A stretch of DNA of 64,000 nt from JBGTSJ01 sp041940305 (GTDB lineage Bacteria > Planctomycetota > Planctomycetia > Planctomycetales > Planctomycetaceae), in the NCBI GenBank assembly GCA_041940305.1, contig JBGTSJ010000022.1:1-64000 (forward strand), read 5' to 3'. Every line of letters begins with the position of its first letter. Position 1 is the stretch's first letter. Positions 40,964 through 50,207 of this stretch are shown piece after piece. The notes under the pieces are model-generated. The model saw nothing but the letters and a program-made list of their open reading frames with translations. It did no database searches and had not been told where the DNA came from. The position numbers were made by a program, and so were the translations under genes.

Positions 40964-43132
40964 TCAGTTCAGCCACTCGACGATTTGTTGAGGGATGCTC
41001 TCCTGCTCGGTGCTGACATGCTGAACGGCGTCGGGCGCGTCCTGCAGGGCGTTGATCGACTGTGTCCACTCATGCTGCCGCGCGGCGTCCGCGGCGCTCA
41101 CCGGACGGCGACGGCCGTCGACCGGGTTGATGACGAGCAGCGGCCGCGGGCTGATGCCGGCCAGCAACTGCGGCATGTCGGCGACCGTCAGGATCCGCGG
41201 CAGCAGGTAGCTGAGCCCGATGCCGAGGAACTCCTCTTCGAAGACCCAGGAAACCAGCAGGTCTTCGGCGGCGACGGAGCGGATGCGGTCGTCGAAGCCC
41301 GCCGCCAGAATGCCGGCGAATCCGGCGCGACCCCGCCCGACGAGAACTGCACCCGAGGCGTCGATCCCCGGCCGGGACAGCAGGAAGTCGGTCGCACACC
41401 GGAGATCGAACACGCGCATGCCCGCGATGGGACGGCCCACGAACAGTCCATAGTTCGACAGGTTGTAATCGGGTTCGCCGGGACCGTACTCGATGCCGGG
41501 GAGAGTGCCGGCGGTCTCGCCCATGCCGCGGAGATCGATCGCGAGCGTGACGTAGCCTGCGCGGTTCAACGCGTCGATGAGCCCCCGTTCATAGGAATGC
41601 TGTTTGCCGTCTTCATCGACGACCAGGACCGCAGGCAGCCCGCGTTCCGGCCGGTCAACTTGCGGGATCGAGAGGACCGCCGGCAGCAGAATGCCGGGCT
41701 CGGGTTCGAGCGTCCAGTGTTCGACGTCGCAGCCGTCATGCTGCAGCTTGCGGACGAGGTTCGAACGGCATCGAGCGGCATCCGGAAAGCCGCCGAACAT
41801 TTCAGTCTCAAGATAGTCGTAGATGCGAGTCCGCTGCTGCAGCCACTCGTCGCTGTCGGCGGGCGGGGTGAATTCGGCGGTCAACTCGCGCGCACGCCGG
41901 TACGTGAGCGACTGCATCGTTTCGCTGTCCTCGGGCAGGCCCACCTGCAGGACGGCATCGGGCTCCACAGGGAGATTGTCGGGTTCCTCGATGGCGCGGC
42001 TCTCGTCCCCCAGGAGATGCCGCGCCACGTGGCGATACATGATCTGCCGCATCTCGCGGTTGTAGTCGTGGCCGCTGTCCACCTCGACACCGCGCACGGC
42101 GTCGTCGGCGCCATACAGTTCGTAGACGGCAGCCGTACGGTCGAGTGCATCGTACATGTGCCGCGGCAGGAAGACCGGGACGTCGCGCGAGGCGTTGATG
42201 CACAGCAGCGGGCGCGGAGCGTGCAGCGCCAGGATCTCCCATTGGTTGGAGTAGCGGAGGATGTTCGTGGGGACTTCACCGACGCAGGCGGTGGCTCCCA
42301 TGTGGGCCTGGTACGAGCCGACGTAGCAGACGGGGACGCTGCCGGCGAGACGGTCGTCGAGTGCAGGGAAAAACATGCTCTGCTTGCCGCCTCCTGAGGC
42401 GCCGGTGCACATGACGCGCTGCGGGTCGACATCGTCGCGCGTCAGGAGGTAGTCGAGGCCGCGCGTGCACTCGTACATGATGTAGCCGAGGAGCGAGCGA
42501 TCCACGATACGGGGAGCAGCGCCGCGGTAGAAGCCGTGGTATGTCGTCGGCGGCGTGCCGCTGAAATTCTGCCGCTCGCCGGTGCCGATCACATCCTGAC
42601 AGAAAGCGATGACGCCCATTTTGGCCAGGCCCATACAGCGCTCCTGGATGAGGGGCATGCACTTCGCCCCCGACCAGTGGCCGTTGACGCACATCACGGC
42701 GGGTGCCGGGCCATCCAATTGCTTGGGAACATAGACGAGGGCGGTGACGTACAGCCCCGGGAGGCTCTCATAGAGGACCTTTTCCACAATGTGATCGCCG
42801 TGATCGACGGTGCCGGTGATGCGTGCATTGAGGGGCGGCCGCTCGTCCTGGGGAAACTCACCGAGCGATTCCCACAGCTGACGGCGCAGCTCGACTTTCC
42901 GCTCCTCCCAGTCTTCGATCGTCTCCGGCGCCGCATGGTTGTGCGGGAGTTCGCCGGCCAGCCCCACGAAGTAGTTGAGCATCAGATCGGCGGGCTTCTC
43001 GTCCAGCACTTGGTGGATCGGGCTGGCCGACTCCGTGTCGTCGGCGCGGGCCGACGGCATACCACTCAGGGCCGAGCAGGCGAGGCCGACCAAAAGGAGT
43101 CGCATGCTGTTGAGCAGGAGGGGCTCCGGCAT
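40964..43132 (-). CDS. Secreted two-domain alpha/beta hydrolase (acetylxylan-esterase/DLH-like)
   Basis: A 722-residue exported protein with a signal peptide ending near MPSARA. The first hydrolase domain (about 90-400) has the nucleophile Ser in CTGASGGGKQS, a Asp-containing loop and a late His in DSGHDYN. The second (about 430-720) has the same fold pattern but the nucleophile elbow reads VGRGRAGFAG, so no Ser is present. The first domain is likely active as an esterase or peptidase on plant or algal material; the second looks catalytically dead and may be structural. It is the last gene of a four-gene minus-strand operon, 37 bases after the CRTAC1 gene. GGAG upstream of 43132 supports the start. 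Confidence 0.85.
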   Translation of the reverse strand: MPEPLLLNSMRLLLVGLACSALSGMPSARADDTESASPIHQVLDEKPADLMLNYFVGLAGELPHNHAAPETIEDWEERKVELRRQLWESLGEFPQDERPPLNARITGTVDHGDHIVEKVLYESLPGLYVTALVYVPKQLDGPAPAVMCVNGHWSGAKCMPLIQERCMGLAKMGVIAFCQDVIGTGERQNFSGTPPTTYHGFYRGAAPRIVDRSLLGYIMYECTRGLDYLLTRDDVDPQRVMCTGASGGGKQSMFFPALDDRLAGSVPVCYVGSYQAHMGATACVGEVPTNILRYSNQWEILALHAPRPLLCINASRDVPVFLPRHMYDALDRTAAVYELYGADDAVRGVEVDSGHDYNREMRQIMYRHVARHLLGDESRAIEEPDNLPVEPDAVLQVGLPEDSETMQSLTYRRARELTAEFTPPADSDEWLQQRTRIYDYLETEMFGGFPDAARCRSNLVRKLQHDGCDVEHWTLEPEPGILLPAVLSIPQVDRPERGLPAVLVVDEDGKQHSYERGLIDALNRAGYVTLAIDLRGMGETAGTLPGIEYGPGEPDYNLSNYGLFVGRPIAGMRVFDLRCATDFLLSRPGIDASGAVLVGRGRAGFAGILAAGFDDRIRSVAAEDLLVSWVFEEEFLGIGLSYLLPRILTVADMPQLLAGISPRPLLVINPVDGRRRPVSAADAARQHEWTQSINALQDAPDAVQHVSTEQESIPQQIVEWLN

Positions 43133-43169
43133 CAGAGGTGCTCCGTGGGAGTCGAGGAGTTTGGCAGGC

Positions 43170-44912
43170 TCACTGCGTGTCGGACTGGCGGATGTGATGC
43201 AGCCGATCGACAGTGAGAGAGGAAAGTTCAGTTTGCGAGCCGTCCGGCCAGACGATCCGGACGGCGTCGATTGTATCGGAGCGTCCCACTCCGAAGGTGA
43301 CGGGGGTTTCCGACTGCGACAGGTAGCCTCTCGCCGGGCAGACGAAGCGGGTTTGACTGATGCCACCGGCAGTGATGGTGATGCGCGCGCCCCAGGCATC
43401 GGGATTGAGATCGCCGGCAGAGAGGGAAAGGCGAATCCAATGATGCTGCAGATCCTGATCGTTGCGCAACAGGCGAGGCGACCCGCCGTTGGCAGTGAGG
43501 ATCAGGTCGAGATCGCCGTCGGCATCGACATCCGCCAGCGCCGCGCCGCGGCCGGCGAGCGGAGTGTGCAGATCGGATTCGATTGACGGCGAATCCAGAT
43601 GGACGAATTCGTGCGGCGCGTCCGGGCCTGCATTCCAGAGAAGCTGCGGCGGCTGTGCATGGGGCTGGTTCTTCTGCAGGGCCGCCATCTGCGGTTCGAC
43701 GTGGCCATTGACGGCCAGAACATCGGAGCGGCCGTCGAGATCGGCATCGAAAAACAACATGGAGAACGTGAAAGGCGTGATGGTCTGATGGCCAATCCCG
43801 ATCGCGAGGGCATCCTCCATGAACAGCGGCTCGCCGGGGCGGAGGAAGTAGCAGCGAGCCGGCTGGAAGGCGACGCCGCCGAGGAGGACCCCGAGCGTGG
43901 CGTCATTGCGGAAGAAGCCGATGTCCATGCCGGTTGCTCGCCGCGCTCGGCCGGCCTGATCGTACGCCAGGTTCCAGGCGGTTGCGACTTCGAGAAAACT
44001 GCCGTTCTGCTGGTTCAGGAAGAGAAGATTACGAACGCCGTCATTCGCGATTGCGATATCAGTCCAGCCGTCGCCGTCCACGTCGAGCGGCATGGCTGCG
44101 AGCGACTTGGCGACCGGCACTCCGGTGTCGGGGTTCTCGACGCGGACCCCGGCTGACGCGGAGACGTCCTGAAACGTGCCGTCACCCTCATTGCGGTACA
44201 GGCGGGGATGGGTTCCGCCGAAGGCTTCGGGGTGGCAGTAGGCGCGCTGGGGGCCGAGGACGTGGCAGTCGAGCCGGCGATCGGTGTCGGCCGTCCAGGC
44301 CACGTAGTTGGCGACAAACAGATCGAGGTCTCCATCCCGATCAATGTCCAGCCAGCAGGCTGCGGTGCTCCATTCGTCTTCGCCACCGGCAACGCCGGCG
44401 GAGTCGGTCCAGTCGTGGAAATGTCCCTCGATGTTGCGGTAGAGCCGATTGCGGCCGACACAGGTGATGAAAAGGTCGCGCCAGCCGTCGCCGTCGAAGT
44501 CCCCGGCCGAGGCACCCATGCCCGGAAGTGGCGCAGCAAGCCCTGCAGCGGCGGTGACGTCGGCGAACCGCCCGGTTCCGTCGTTCTCGAAGAGTGACGG
44601 TCCGGCATTGTCCGCTGCGGACTCACCAGTCCAGGGGGCGCCGTTGACGAACAGGATGTCGACCGCGTCGTCGTTGTTCCAGTCGAAGACGACGACGCCC
44701 GCCCCGTAGGCCTCCGGAAGGAGGTGCTCGCCGCGGGCGCCGTTGTCGTGCTGGAACTCGATGCCCGACTGGGAGGTGATGTCCCGAAAGGGGATCGCGG
44801 GGGGTTCAGCAGCCGAGACATCGTGCTGTGCGATCAGGGCCCACAGCAGCATCGCCCACGTCGGACGTGAACGGGGGGTGATCAGTCCATCGAAGTGTTG
44901 GAAGGGCTTCAC
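43170..44912 (-). CDS. CRTAC1-family FG-GAP / ASPIC-UnbV repeat protein
   Basis: A 580-residue exported beta-propeller protein. It starts with a signal sequence. It then carries repeated FG-GAP/VCBS calcium-loop motifs, for example GDFDGDGWRDLF, DIDRDGDLDLFVANY, DVDGDGWTDIAIAND and DVDADGDLDLILT, and ends with an ASPIC/UnbV domain (WGARITITAGG, VRIVWPDGSQTEL). The family is widely found next to multiheme cytochromes and TPR proteins but its biochemical role is unknown. Its start overlaps the stop of the upstream pentaheme-cytochrome gene in ATGA, so the two are translationally coupled and probably work together. Confidence 0.9.
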   Translation of the reverse strand: MKPFQHFDGLITPRSRPTWAMLLWALIAQHDVSAAEPPAIPFRDITSQSGIEFQHDNGARGEHLLPEAYGAGVVVFDWNNDDAVDILFVNGAPWTGESAADNAGPSLFENDGTGRFADVTAAAGLAAPLPGMGASAGDFDGDGWRDLFITCVGRNRLYRNIEGHFHDWTDSAGVAGGEDEWSTAACWLDIDRDGDLDLFVANYVAWTADTDRRLDCHVLGPQRAYCHPEAFGGTHPRLYRNEGDGTFQDVSASAGVRVENPDTGVPVAKSLAAMPLDVDGDGWTDIAIANDGVRNLLFLNQQNGSFLEVATAWNLAYDQAGRARRATGMDIGFFRNDATLGVLLGGVAFQPARCYFLRPGEPLFMEDALAIGIGHQTITPFTFSMLFFDADLDGRSDVLAVNGHVEPQMAALQKNQPHAQPPQLLWNAGPDAPHEFVHLDSPSIESDLHTPLAGRGAALADVDADGDLDLILTANGGSPRLLRNDQDLQHHWIRLSLSAGDLNPDAWGARITITAGGISQTRFVCPARGYLSQSETPVTFGVGRSDTIDAVRIVWPDGSQTELSSLTVDRLHHIRQSDTQ

Positions 44913-47900
44913 TGCGGCGCCTCACCGGCGAGCGAGGCAGGCGGCGCATCGAGTTCCGGAGCGCCCGGCCGGTTCAGGGAATAGATGACGATGCGTTCGG
45001 CGGCGTGATTCGCTGCTGGATCCCGAAGGCGGGCTGCATGCACGGCTACCTCGCGGGCATTGTCGTCCGGTTTGTAGCGCTCATGCAGAGTGCGATGCGC
45101 CGCGGCTTGCTCGGCGTCGCCCAGCAGGGAATGAATCAGGGCGAGGTTGTGGTGCGCCATCGCGTTTTCGGGATCCAGCTCGAGCGTCCGCCGAAACAGG
45201 CCGGCCGCCTCGTGAAGGAGATCGTGTCGGCTCGGCTCTGCAGCGGACCGGGTTTCCTGTCTGGCCAGTTCCACGAGCGTCCGGGCGAGTTCGTTGATGA
45301 CCACGTAGTCCTCGCTGAAATCGAACCCGTGATCGCGGATCTGCTCGTTGGTGAAGTTCAATACCTTCCGGAAGCTCTCGGCCGCCGCGTCGAGACGCCC
45401 CTCCTGGCGATGCAACAGCCCGCGATTCCAGGCGATGGCCCAGGGAGCGTAGACGGGCTCCGTGAAGAAGAGGGGCTTGTCGACTGATTCGGCGCGGGCG
45501 AGCGCGGCCGCCGCGTCCTCAGTCCGTCCCTGCTTCAGGTAGAGTTGAACCAGATGCAGGCGAAGGTCGACGTAGCCAAATCGGCGTTCTGCATCGAGCA
45601 GGATCTGCTCGGCCAGTTGCAGTTCGGCCCCCGCATCCTCGGTCGGGATCGCCCCGGCACCTTCGTTCATCAGGGCGATGCCGTAGTCCTGCCAGCGCTG
45701 ATACGCGTGGTCGACAGTGATTTTGTACTCCTGAAGGGGGGGCTGCTGTTCGACGCCGGCGACCGGGAAGGTAATGCTGTCGGTGGCGATGGTCGTGACC
45801 GGCAGCGTATTGACGTAGGGAGTGCCCGGCGTATGTCCGGTGATCGGCGGATCGCCGGGCTTGGCGCTGTCCGTCACGAACTCCATGAACTCGCTGTCGA
45901 ACTTGCGGTACTGCAGTTTGACCTCGAACGTGATGAGATCGGTGACGTCGTCGGGAACGCGCAAAGCAAAGTGGACGACGTCGGCTGAACCGGGATTCAG
46001 CTGGTTGTTGTAGAGGACGGTAAAGATGTCCTGCGGATTGCGGCGGGCGATGCGATTGCCGTGGCGATCAAGAACGTAGGCATTGACGAAGTGCGACCAG
46101 TCGTCGACGCGGCCGCGGTCATCCATGCCGCCGCTGCGGCCAATGACCCGGTCGCCGGCCGTGACCCGCACATCGAGCCACAGCTGGTTCGAATCGGCGG
46201 TCCCCTGCGTGAGGACATGGCCGGTGCGGAGATTGCGGATGACAACGTCGAACAGGTAGTCCTTTCCGGGCTGCAACTCGGGAAGGTTCTGATCCTGAAG
46301 CTGCGCTAAGGCGAGTTCATGCACCTCCCGATTGGCGTCTTTGAGGAGGATGGGTTCGCGGAGGGGTGCGACCACCTCCGCGTCGAGCCCCGTCCCCGCG
46401 CGGATACCGACGATATCGACCCGTGCCGCGGTGCGAAGGAACTCCTGCTGGCGCGTGACGACGTCTTCCCAGCCCTGAAGGAACGGCAGGGCGGTGTTCG
46501 CCCCGGGGAACAGATGATCGTGAATCGCAAACGCTCCAGTGCGGGGTATGGGGCGAGCGGCGAAGTCGTCCGACGCAATCAGCGGCATATGACACGTACC
46601 GCAATTCTCGGATGCGCGCATGGGGAAGTACGAGCTGCGCGCGCCATGTCCGGACGCGCCGCTCAGGTGAAACGAGTCGAAGTGATTCTGTCCCCGCACA
46701 AAATCCCGGTAGTGCGTCAGCTCGCGCGGCAGATGCACTTTATGGCATGTGGAACAGAACTCCGCCGTCTTGTGCAGCGGCTTGAGGAAGGTCTGCTTGT
46801 GAAACGAGGGCTTGGCTTTGATGAGCTGCTCGTTGACATACTGCAGCAGTCGATTGCGGCTGCCGGTGAGGGGATAATGTACGGCCGGCTCGATGGTGTA
46901 GTCGGCGTTCCCGCGCGTGCTGTCGACCTCGGAGATCATGTGGCAGGTCGTACAGGTGATCCCGGCGTGTGCGGTGGGATGATTGACGTCATCGAACTCC
47001 GGATCGTCGAAGACGCCGGTCAACAGCGGCACCGGGTCGTGGCAGCCTGCGCACCAGCGCGACGCGGCGAGCGATCCGTCCCGTTTCAATGCGACGGAGC
47101 GCGTCTCCCGGACGCTGGCCAGGTACATCGGGTTGTTGAACGAACTGAGATGGTGGGCGCTGTGAAACCAGCCGTCGTACGCGTCGGAGTGACACTTCCG
47201 GCAGTAGTCGTCCATCATCAGCAGGTCGGACGACAGCGTTCCGCCAGTCGAGACTTTCGCGAGAGACGGATGGAAATCGGCGGACGCGGCCGCGGTATTG
47301 GAAGTGGCCGCGGTTTGCTCTGGCTGCCTGTGCAGTATGGCCATGGCGGCGGTCGCGATGAGCGCAATGCCGCCATAAGCGAGCCCCGTCCGCCATCGGA
47401 TCGGCGGGCCCGACAGCCGATGCCAGGCATACAGGAGACCGGCCGCGACGGGAGTCAGCGCGTGGATCCAGAACACGGTGCTGCGCACCAGAGGGGACTT
47501 CAGATCGGCGAGGCCGGCGCGGACGAGGAGCAGGCCCGTGACGAGGACGATCAGACCGGTGGCAAAAAAGGCATAGCCGAGGCGGACCGCTCGGCGGTTG
47601 ACGTGCCCGCGCGCCAGCAGCAGATGGCGCACGCCGAACCCGAGGAAGGGGACGACCAACAGAAATCCGATCAGCAGGTGTACCAGCACCATCCAGAGAT
47701 AGAACCGGTTCTGATAGAGACGCTCTTCACCACGGATGCGGCTGATCCACTCCAAACCGCGAACGGCCGAGAGATACCCCGAGTTCGCGACGAGCAATGA
47801 CGTCGCCGCCAGCATGAACACCAGCAGCCAGCGCAGCCGGCGGGTGATGACCGGCCCCGATCTTCTGGCGGAGAGGCGCGCTGAGGTTGCGCTGCCCGGC

Positions 47901-47965
47901 GGAAGTGGTGCTGCGGTCGAAGGGGGGACGCGGGTTTCAGCAGCAGAGGAAAGATCAGACATCAT
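44909..47965 (-). CDS. Membrane pentaheme cytochrome c with C-terminal TPRs
   Basis: A 1018-residue protein. About five transmembrane segments occupy residues 45-210. A periplasmic multiheme region follows with five CxxCH sites: CRKCH, CAGCH, CTTCH, CSTCH and CGTCH (residues about 260-475). A beta-rich middle part precedes TPR-like helices (about 790-970). It resembles cytochrome c554/NrfB-like heme packing with an added membrane anchor. It may pass electrons from a membrane quinol or partner to extracytoplasmic acceptors. It lies 50 bases after the beta-propeller gene and overlaps the CRTAC1 gene by 4 bases. The substrate is unknown. Confidence 0.88.
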   Translation of the reverse strand: MMSDLSSAAETRVPPSTAAPLPPGSATSARLSARRSGPVITRRLRWLLVFMLAATSLLVANSGYLSAVRGLEWISRIRGEERLYQNRFYLWMVLVHLLIGFLLVVPFLGFGVRHLLLARGHVNRRAVRLGYAFFATGLIVLVTGLLLVRAGLADLKSPLVRSTVFWIHALTPVAAGLLYAWHRLSGPPIRWRTGLAYGGIALIATAAMAILHRQPEQTAATSNTAAASADFHPSLAKVSTGGTLSSDLLMMDDYCRKCHSDAYDGWFHSAHHLSSFNNPMYLASVRETRSVALKRDGSLAASRWCAGCHDPVPLLTGVFDDPEFDDVNHPTAHAGITCTTCHMISEVDSTRGNADYTIEPAVHYPLTGSRNRLLQYVNEQLIKAKPSFHKQTFLKPLHKTAEFCSTCHKVHLPRELTHYRDFVRGQNHFDSFHLSGASGHGARSSYFPMRASENCGTCHMPLIASDDFAARPIPRTGAFAIHDHLFPGANTALPFLQGWEDVVTRQQEFLRTAARVDIVGIRAGTGLDAEVVAPLREPILLKDANREVHELALAQLQDQNLPELQPGKDYLFDVVIRNLRTGHVLTQGTADSNQLWLDVRVTAGDRVIGRSGGMDDRGRVDDWSHFVNAYVLDRHGNRIARRNPQDIFTVLYNNQLNPGSADVVHFALRVPDDVTDLITFEVKLQYRKFDSEFMEFVTDSAKPGDPPITGHTPGTPYVNTLPVTTIATDSITFPVAGVEQQPPLQEYKITVDHAYQRWQDYGIALMNEGAGAIPTEDAGAELQLAEQILLDAERRFGYVDLRLHLVQLYLKQGRTEDAAAALARAESVDKPLFFTEPVYAPWAIAWNRGLLHRQEGRLDAAAESFRKVLNFTNEQIRDHGFDFSEDYVVINELARTLVELARQETRSAAEPSRHDLLHEAAGLFRRTLELDPENAMAHHNLALIHSLLGDAEQAAAHRTLHERYKPDDNAREVAVHAARLRDPAANHAAERIVIYSLNRPGAPELDAPPASLAGEAPQ

Positions 47966-48015
47966 TCCGCATCAGTCGATCACGAAGCGTGCAGCGGGGG
48001 CAATGTGGCACTGGG

Positions 48016-49164
48016 CTATGCCGGGACTTTGGACTGCAGCACGGCGACGGTTCCGGGAGACCTGCGGTTGACGGCCAGAATGAACAACTGGTCGTCAAAC
48101 GTTGCGCAGTAATCGGACATCATGTCCTGCACGCTTTCGCCGTCGCGGACGGGAAAATCCAGCCGGGAGAACTGCCGCGAGACCGGGTCGAACACGGTCC
48201 ACGACCCGATGAAGTGATGCGGCTCGCCGTCCAGTGAGCCGTCCCCTCCGGTCCAGGTGGAATGGCAGAAGTACAACTGGTTGCGAAACAACCATCCGCC
48301 GCTGAAGTAGCCGAACCAGTCCCGAAAACCGGGTACCGGAATGGGATCGCCCCACTCGCCGGTGTCTGCATGGACGGGGAGCAGCCGTCCCTGAAGATGG
48401 TCCGACGCAAACAGGGTTTCGCCGAAGACCCGGCCGCCGGCCGTCGGAGTGGCGTTCGGCAGCGGAGACCGGTAGTGGGCCGTCCACTCATCCGTCCGAA
48501 GATCGAACCGCACCAGATCGTTTCCGGTATAGGTGCTGCCCCAGAACTCCTGCCGGTCCGTGTCGATGAACGACATGTAAAGCGTACCGGACAGTTCAAA
48601 GGGGCAGGGAAAGCTTCGGCCGATCTCCTGTTGCACGTCCCACTTGATGACGCTGGCGTGGCGCGTGTCGTAGAAGTACACCGCGTCCGATTGCGGATGA
48701 GCGAAGCCGCCGTAGACGGCAGGCTCGGCGTGAGGGAACGGATGGCGGAGCACGCTCTGCCGCTCGCGGTCCCAGACCCAGAGTTCCGACAGGCCGGGCG
48801 TGCAGAGATACACCTTCGTGCCGACGGCGACGGGCCACAGATGCAGCCCCTGCCACGAGATGCCGGTGATCGCCTGGAGGTCGTGGACCTCCCCCTCGCC
48901 GGATGACGTGTCGTACTGCCACAGGGAGCCATCGAGTGGACTCGTCCAGATGTTGCCGTCGGGACCTGCGGTCGGCTCATGCATGCGTCCCGGGGCCGTT
49001 CCGAGATCAACACGGTGGAAGAGCGGCGTGCGGACGTCGCCGACGCCTTCCGCAGTCAGCGTGCGTGAATCATCGGCCCAGGTGCGCGGAATGCAGGTGG
49101 CTGTGACGGAGCCCGCCGCAATCTGCAGGATTCGACGGCGGGAGATGCGCTGGGAGGTCGACAT
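48016..49164 (-). CDS. Tat-exported beta-propeller-like protein
   Basis: A 382-residue protein with a twin-arginine signal (SRRRILQIAAGS). The mature part has repeated beta-blade-like segments (GNIWTSPLDGSLWQYD, VYLCTPGLSELWVWD, FWGSTYTGNDLVRFD) like SMP-30/Vgb-type or quinoprotein-like propellers. I cannot assign a catalytic residue set. It is the first gene of the operon that continues with the pentaheme cytochrome, CRTAC1 and hydrolase genes, and may be a secreted binding or dehydrogenase partner. The ATG at 49164 is preferred to a GTG at 49179. Confidence 0.8.
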   Translation of the reverse strand: MSTSQRISRRRILQIAAGSVTATCIPRTWADDSRTLTAEGVGDVRTPLFHRVDLGTAPGRMHEPTAGPDGNIWTSPLDGSLWQYDTSSGEGEVHDLQAITGISWQGLHLWPVAVGTKVYLCTPGLSELWVWDRERQSVLRHPFPHAEPAVYGGFAHPQSDAVYFYDTRHASVIKWDVQQEIGRSFPCPFELSGTLYMSFIDTDRQEFWGSTYTGNDLVRFDLRTDEWTAHYRSPLPNATPTAGGRVFGETLFASDHLQGRLLPVHADTGEWGDPIPVPGFRDWFGYFSGGWLFRNQLYFCHSTWTGGDGSLDGEPHHFIGSWTVFDPVSRQFSRLDFPVRDGESVQDMMSDYCATFDDQLFILAVNRRSPGTVAVLQSKVPA

Positions 49165-49303
49165 GGGTCGATCAATCACGCGCTCGCCGGCATCTGATGC
49201 GCGCTTTCAGAGCATGCGGCTTGTAGAAGTGTTTCGCTCGGCCATATGATATCGCAGCGCCGCTGATCATCGCCACCCAATCAGTCAAGGGCGCAATCGC
49301 ACG

Positions 49304-50104
49304 ATGAACGAAGTGACTGCCACTGTCTCGGCTCAAGAGGATCTCTCAACTGCCGCCCCGCCGTCCTCCTCGCGCTCGCGGCGAGCTTCGGTCCTGGCAT
49401 TGCTCGTCGCAGGATTGTTGGGCGGCGCCGTCTCGGCTCCGCTCGTGCACCGCTACGAGAACCAGTTCCCGATGGTGAATCTGACCGTCGAGGAGACCAA
49501 CCTGCTGCGGGCCAATCCGGACGATCCGGTCGCATGGGCGATCGAGCGGGGCAATCGATGGGACGCCCTGTTCCGGAACACAGCGCTCTGCATGGCCATC
49601 TTCGGCGCGGTGCTGGGAGCCGCGGTGGGTCTGGCTGACGGATTGGTTCAACGCTCACCAGGCCGCGGATTTGCGCTGATGGGTCTGCTTGCGCTGTGCG
49701 GCGCCGTCAGCGGCCTGCCGGCGGGGCTGGCCAATGGAGTCATCGGGCTCGAAATGCAGGACAACCGGGACAGTGACCCCTTGCCCTACGCGATGGCCAT
49801 GCACGTCAGTTCCTTCGTAATTGTCAGCCTGGCAATCGGGGCGGGACTGGGTTTCCGCTCGCGGAAGTGGAGCGTGTTGATTCGGGCGGCCGCTGGAGGA
49901 CTGGTTGCAGGCCTACTGTTCGCACCATTGGCGTCGTTTCTGTTTCCGCTGTACCGCACGGACCTGCCTGTTCCGGAAGGAATCCCCCCGAAGCTGGTGT
50001 TCCTGATGACGGCCGGGGGATTGATCGGCGTGTGCATCGGACGGTCCCCCTTCCGCGTCTTCTCAGCAGTCCCGGTCGGCGCACCGGCACACGCCGCGTC
50101 GTAG
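49304..50104 (+). CDS. Predicted polytopic membrane protein
   Basis: A 266-residue protein with about six hydrophobic segments, small-residue-rich (Gly/Ala). It has a polar N terminus and an extracytoplasmic loop between the first two segments (PMVNLTVEETNLLRANP). No motif or family was recognised. It is divergent from the Tat propeller gene and about 100 bases upstream of the TPR-CRTAC1 gene on the same strand. It may be part of the same redox/surface cluster, but that is only position. Confidence 0.72.
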   Translation: MNEVTATVSAQEDLSTAAPPSSSRSRRASVLALLVAGLLGGAVSAPLVHRYENQFPMVNLTVEETNLLRANPDDPVAWAIERGNRWDALFRNTALCMAIFGAVLGAAVGLADGLVQRSPGRGFALMGLLALCGAVSGLPAGLANGVIGLEMQDNRDSDPLPYAMAMHVSSFVIVSLAIGAGLGFRSRKWSVLIRAAAGGLVAGLLFAPLASFLFPLYRTDLPVPEGIPPKLVFLMTAGGLIGVCIGRSPFRVFSAVPVGAPAHAAS

Positions 50105-50207
50105 CGAAGGGGTCGGGGTGCCTCCTTCGAGTCGTGCGCCCGCTGATCGGGGTCGTGCGGCCGGACGGCGCATCGTCTCTCGAAGTGGGACGGATCGTGG
50201 CGGATTC

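Noticed and set aside
40940..42397. Plus-strand open frame opposite the hydrolase gene
   Set aside because: The minus strand shows a signal peptide and hydrolase motifs; this frame is a high-GC shadow.
46319..47800. Plus-strand open frame opposite the pentaheme cytochrome gene
   Set aside because: Antisense to several CxxCH sites and TM helices that are clearly real.
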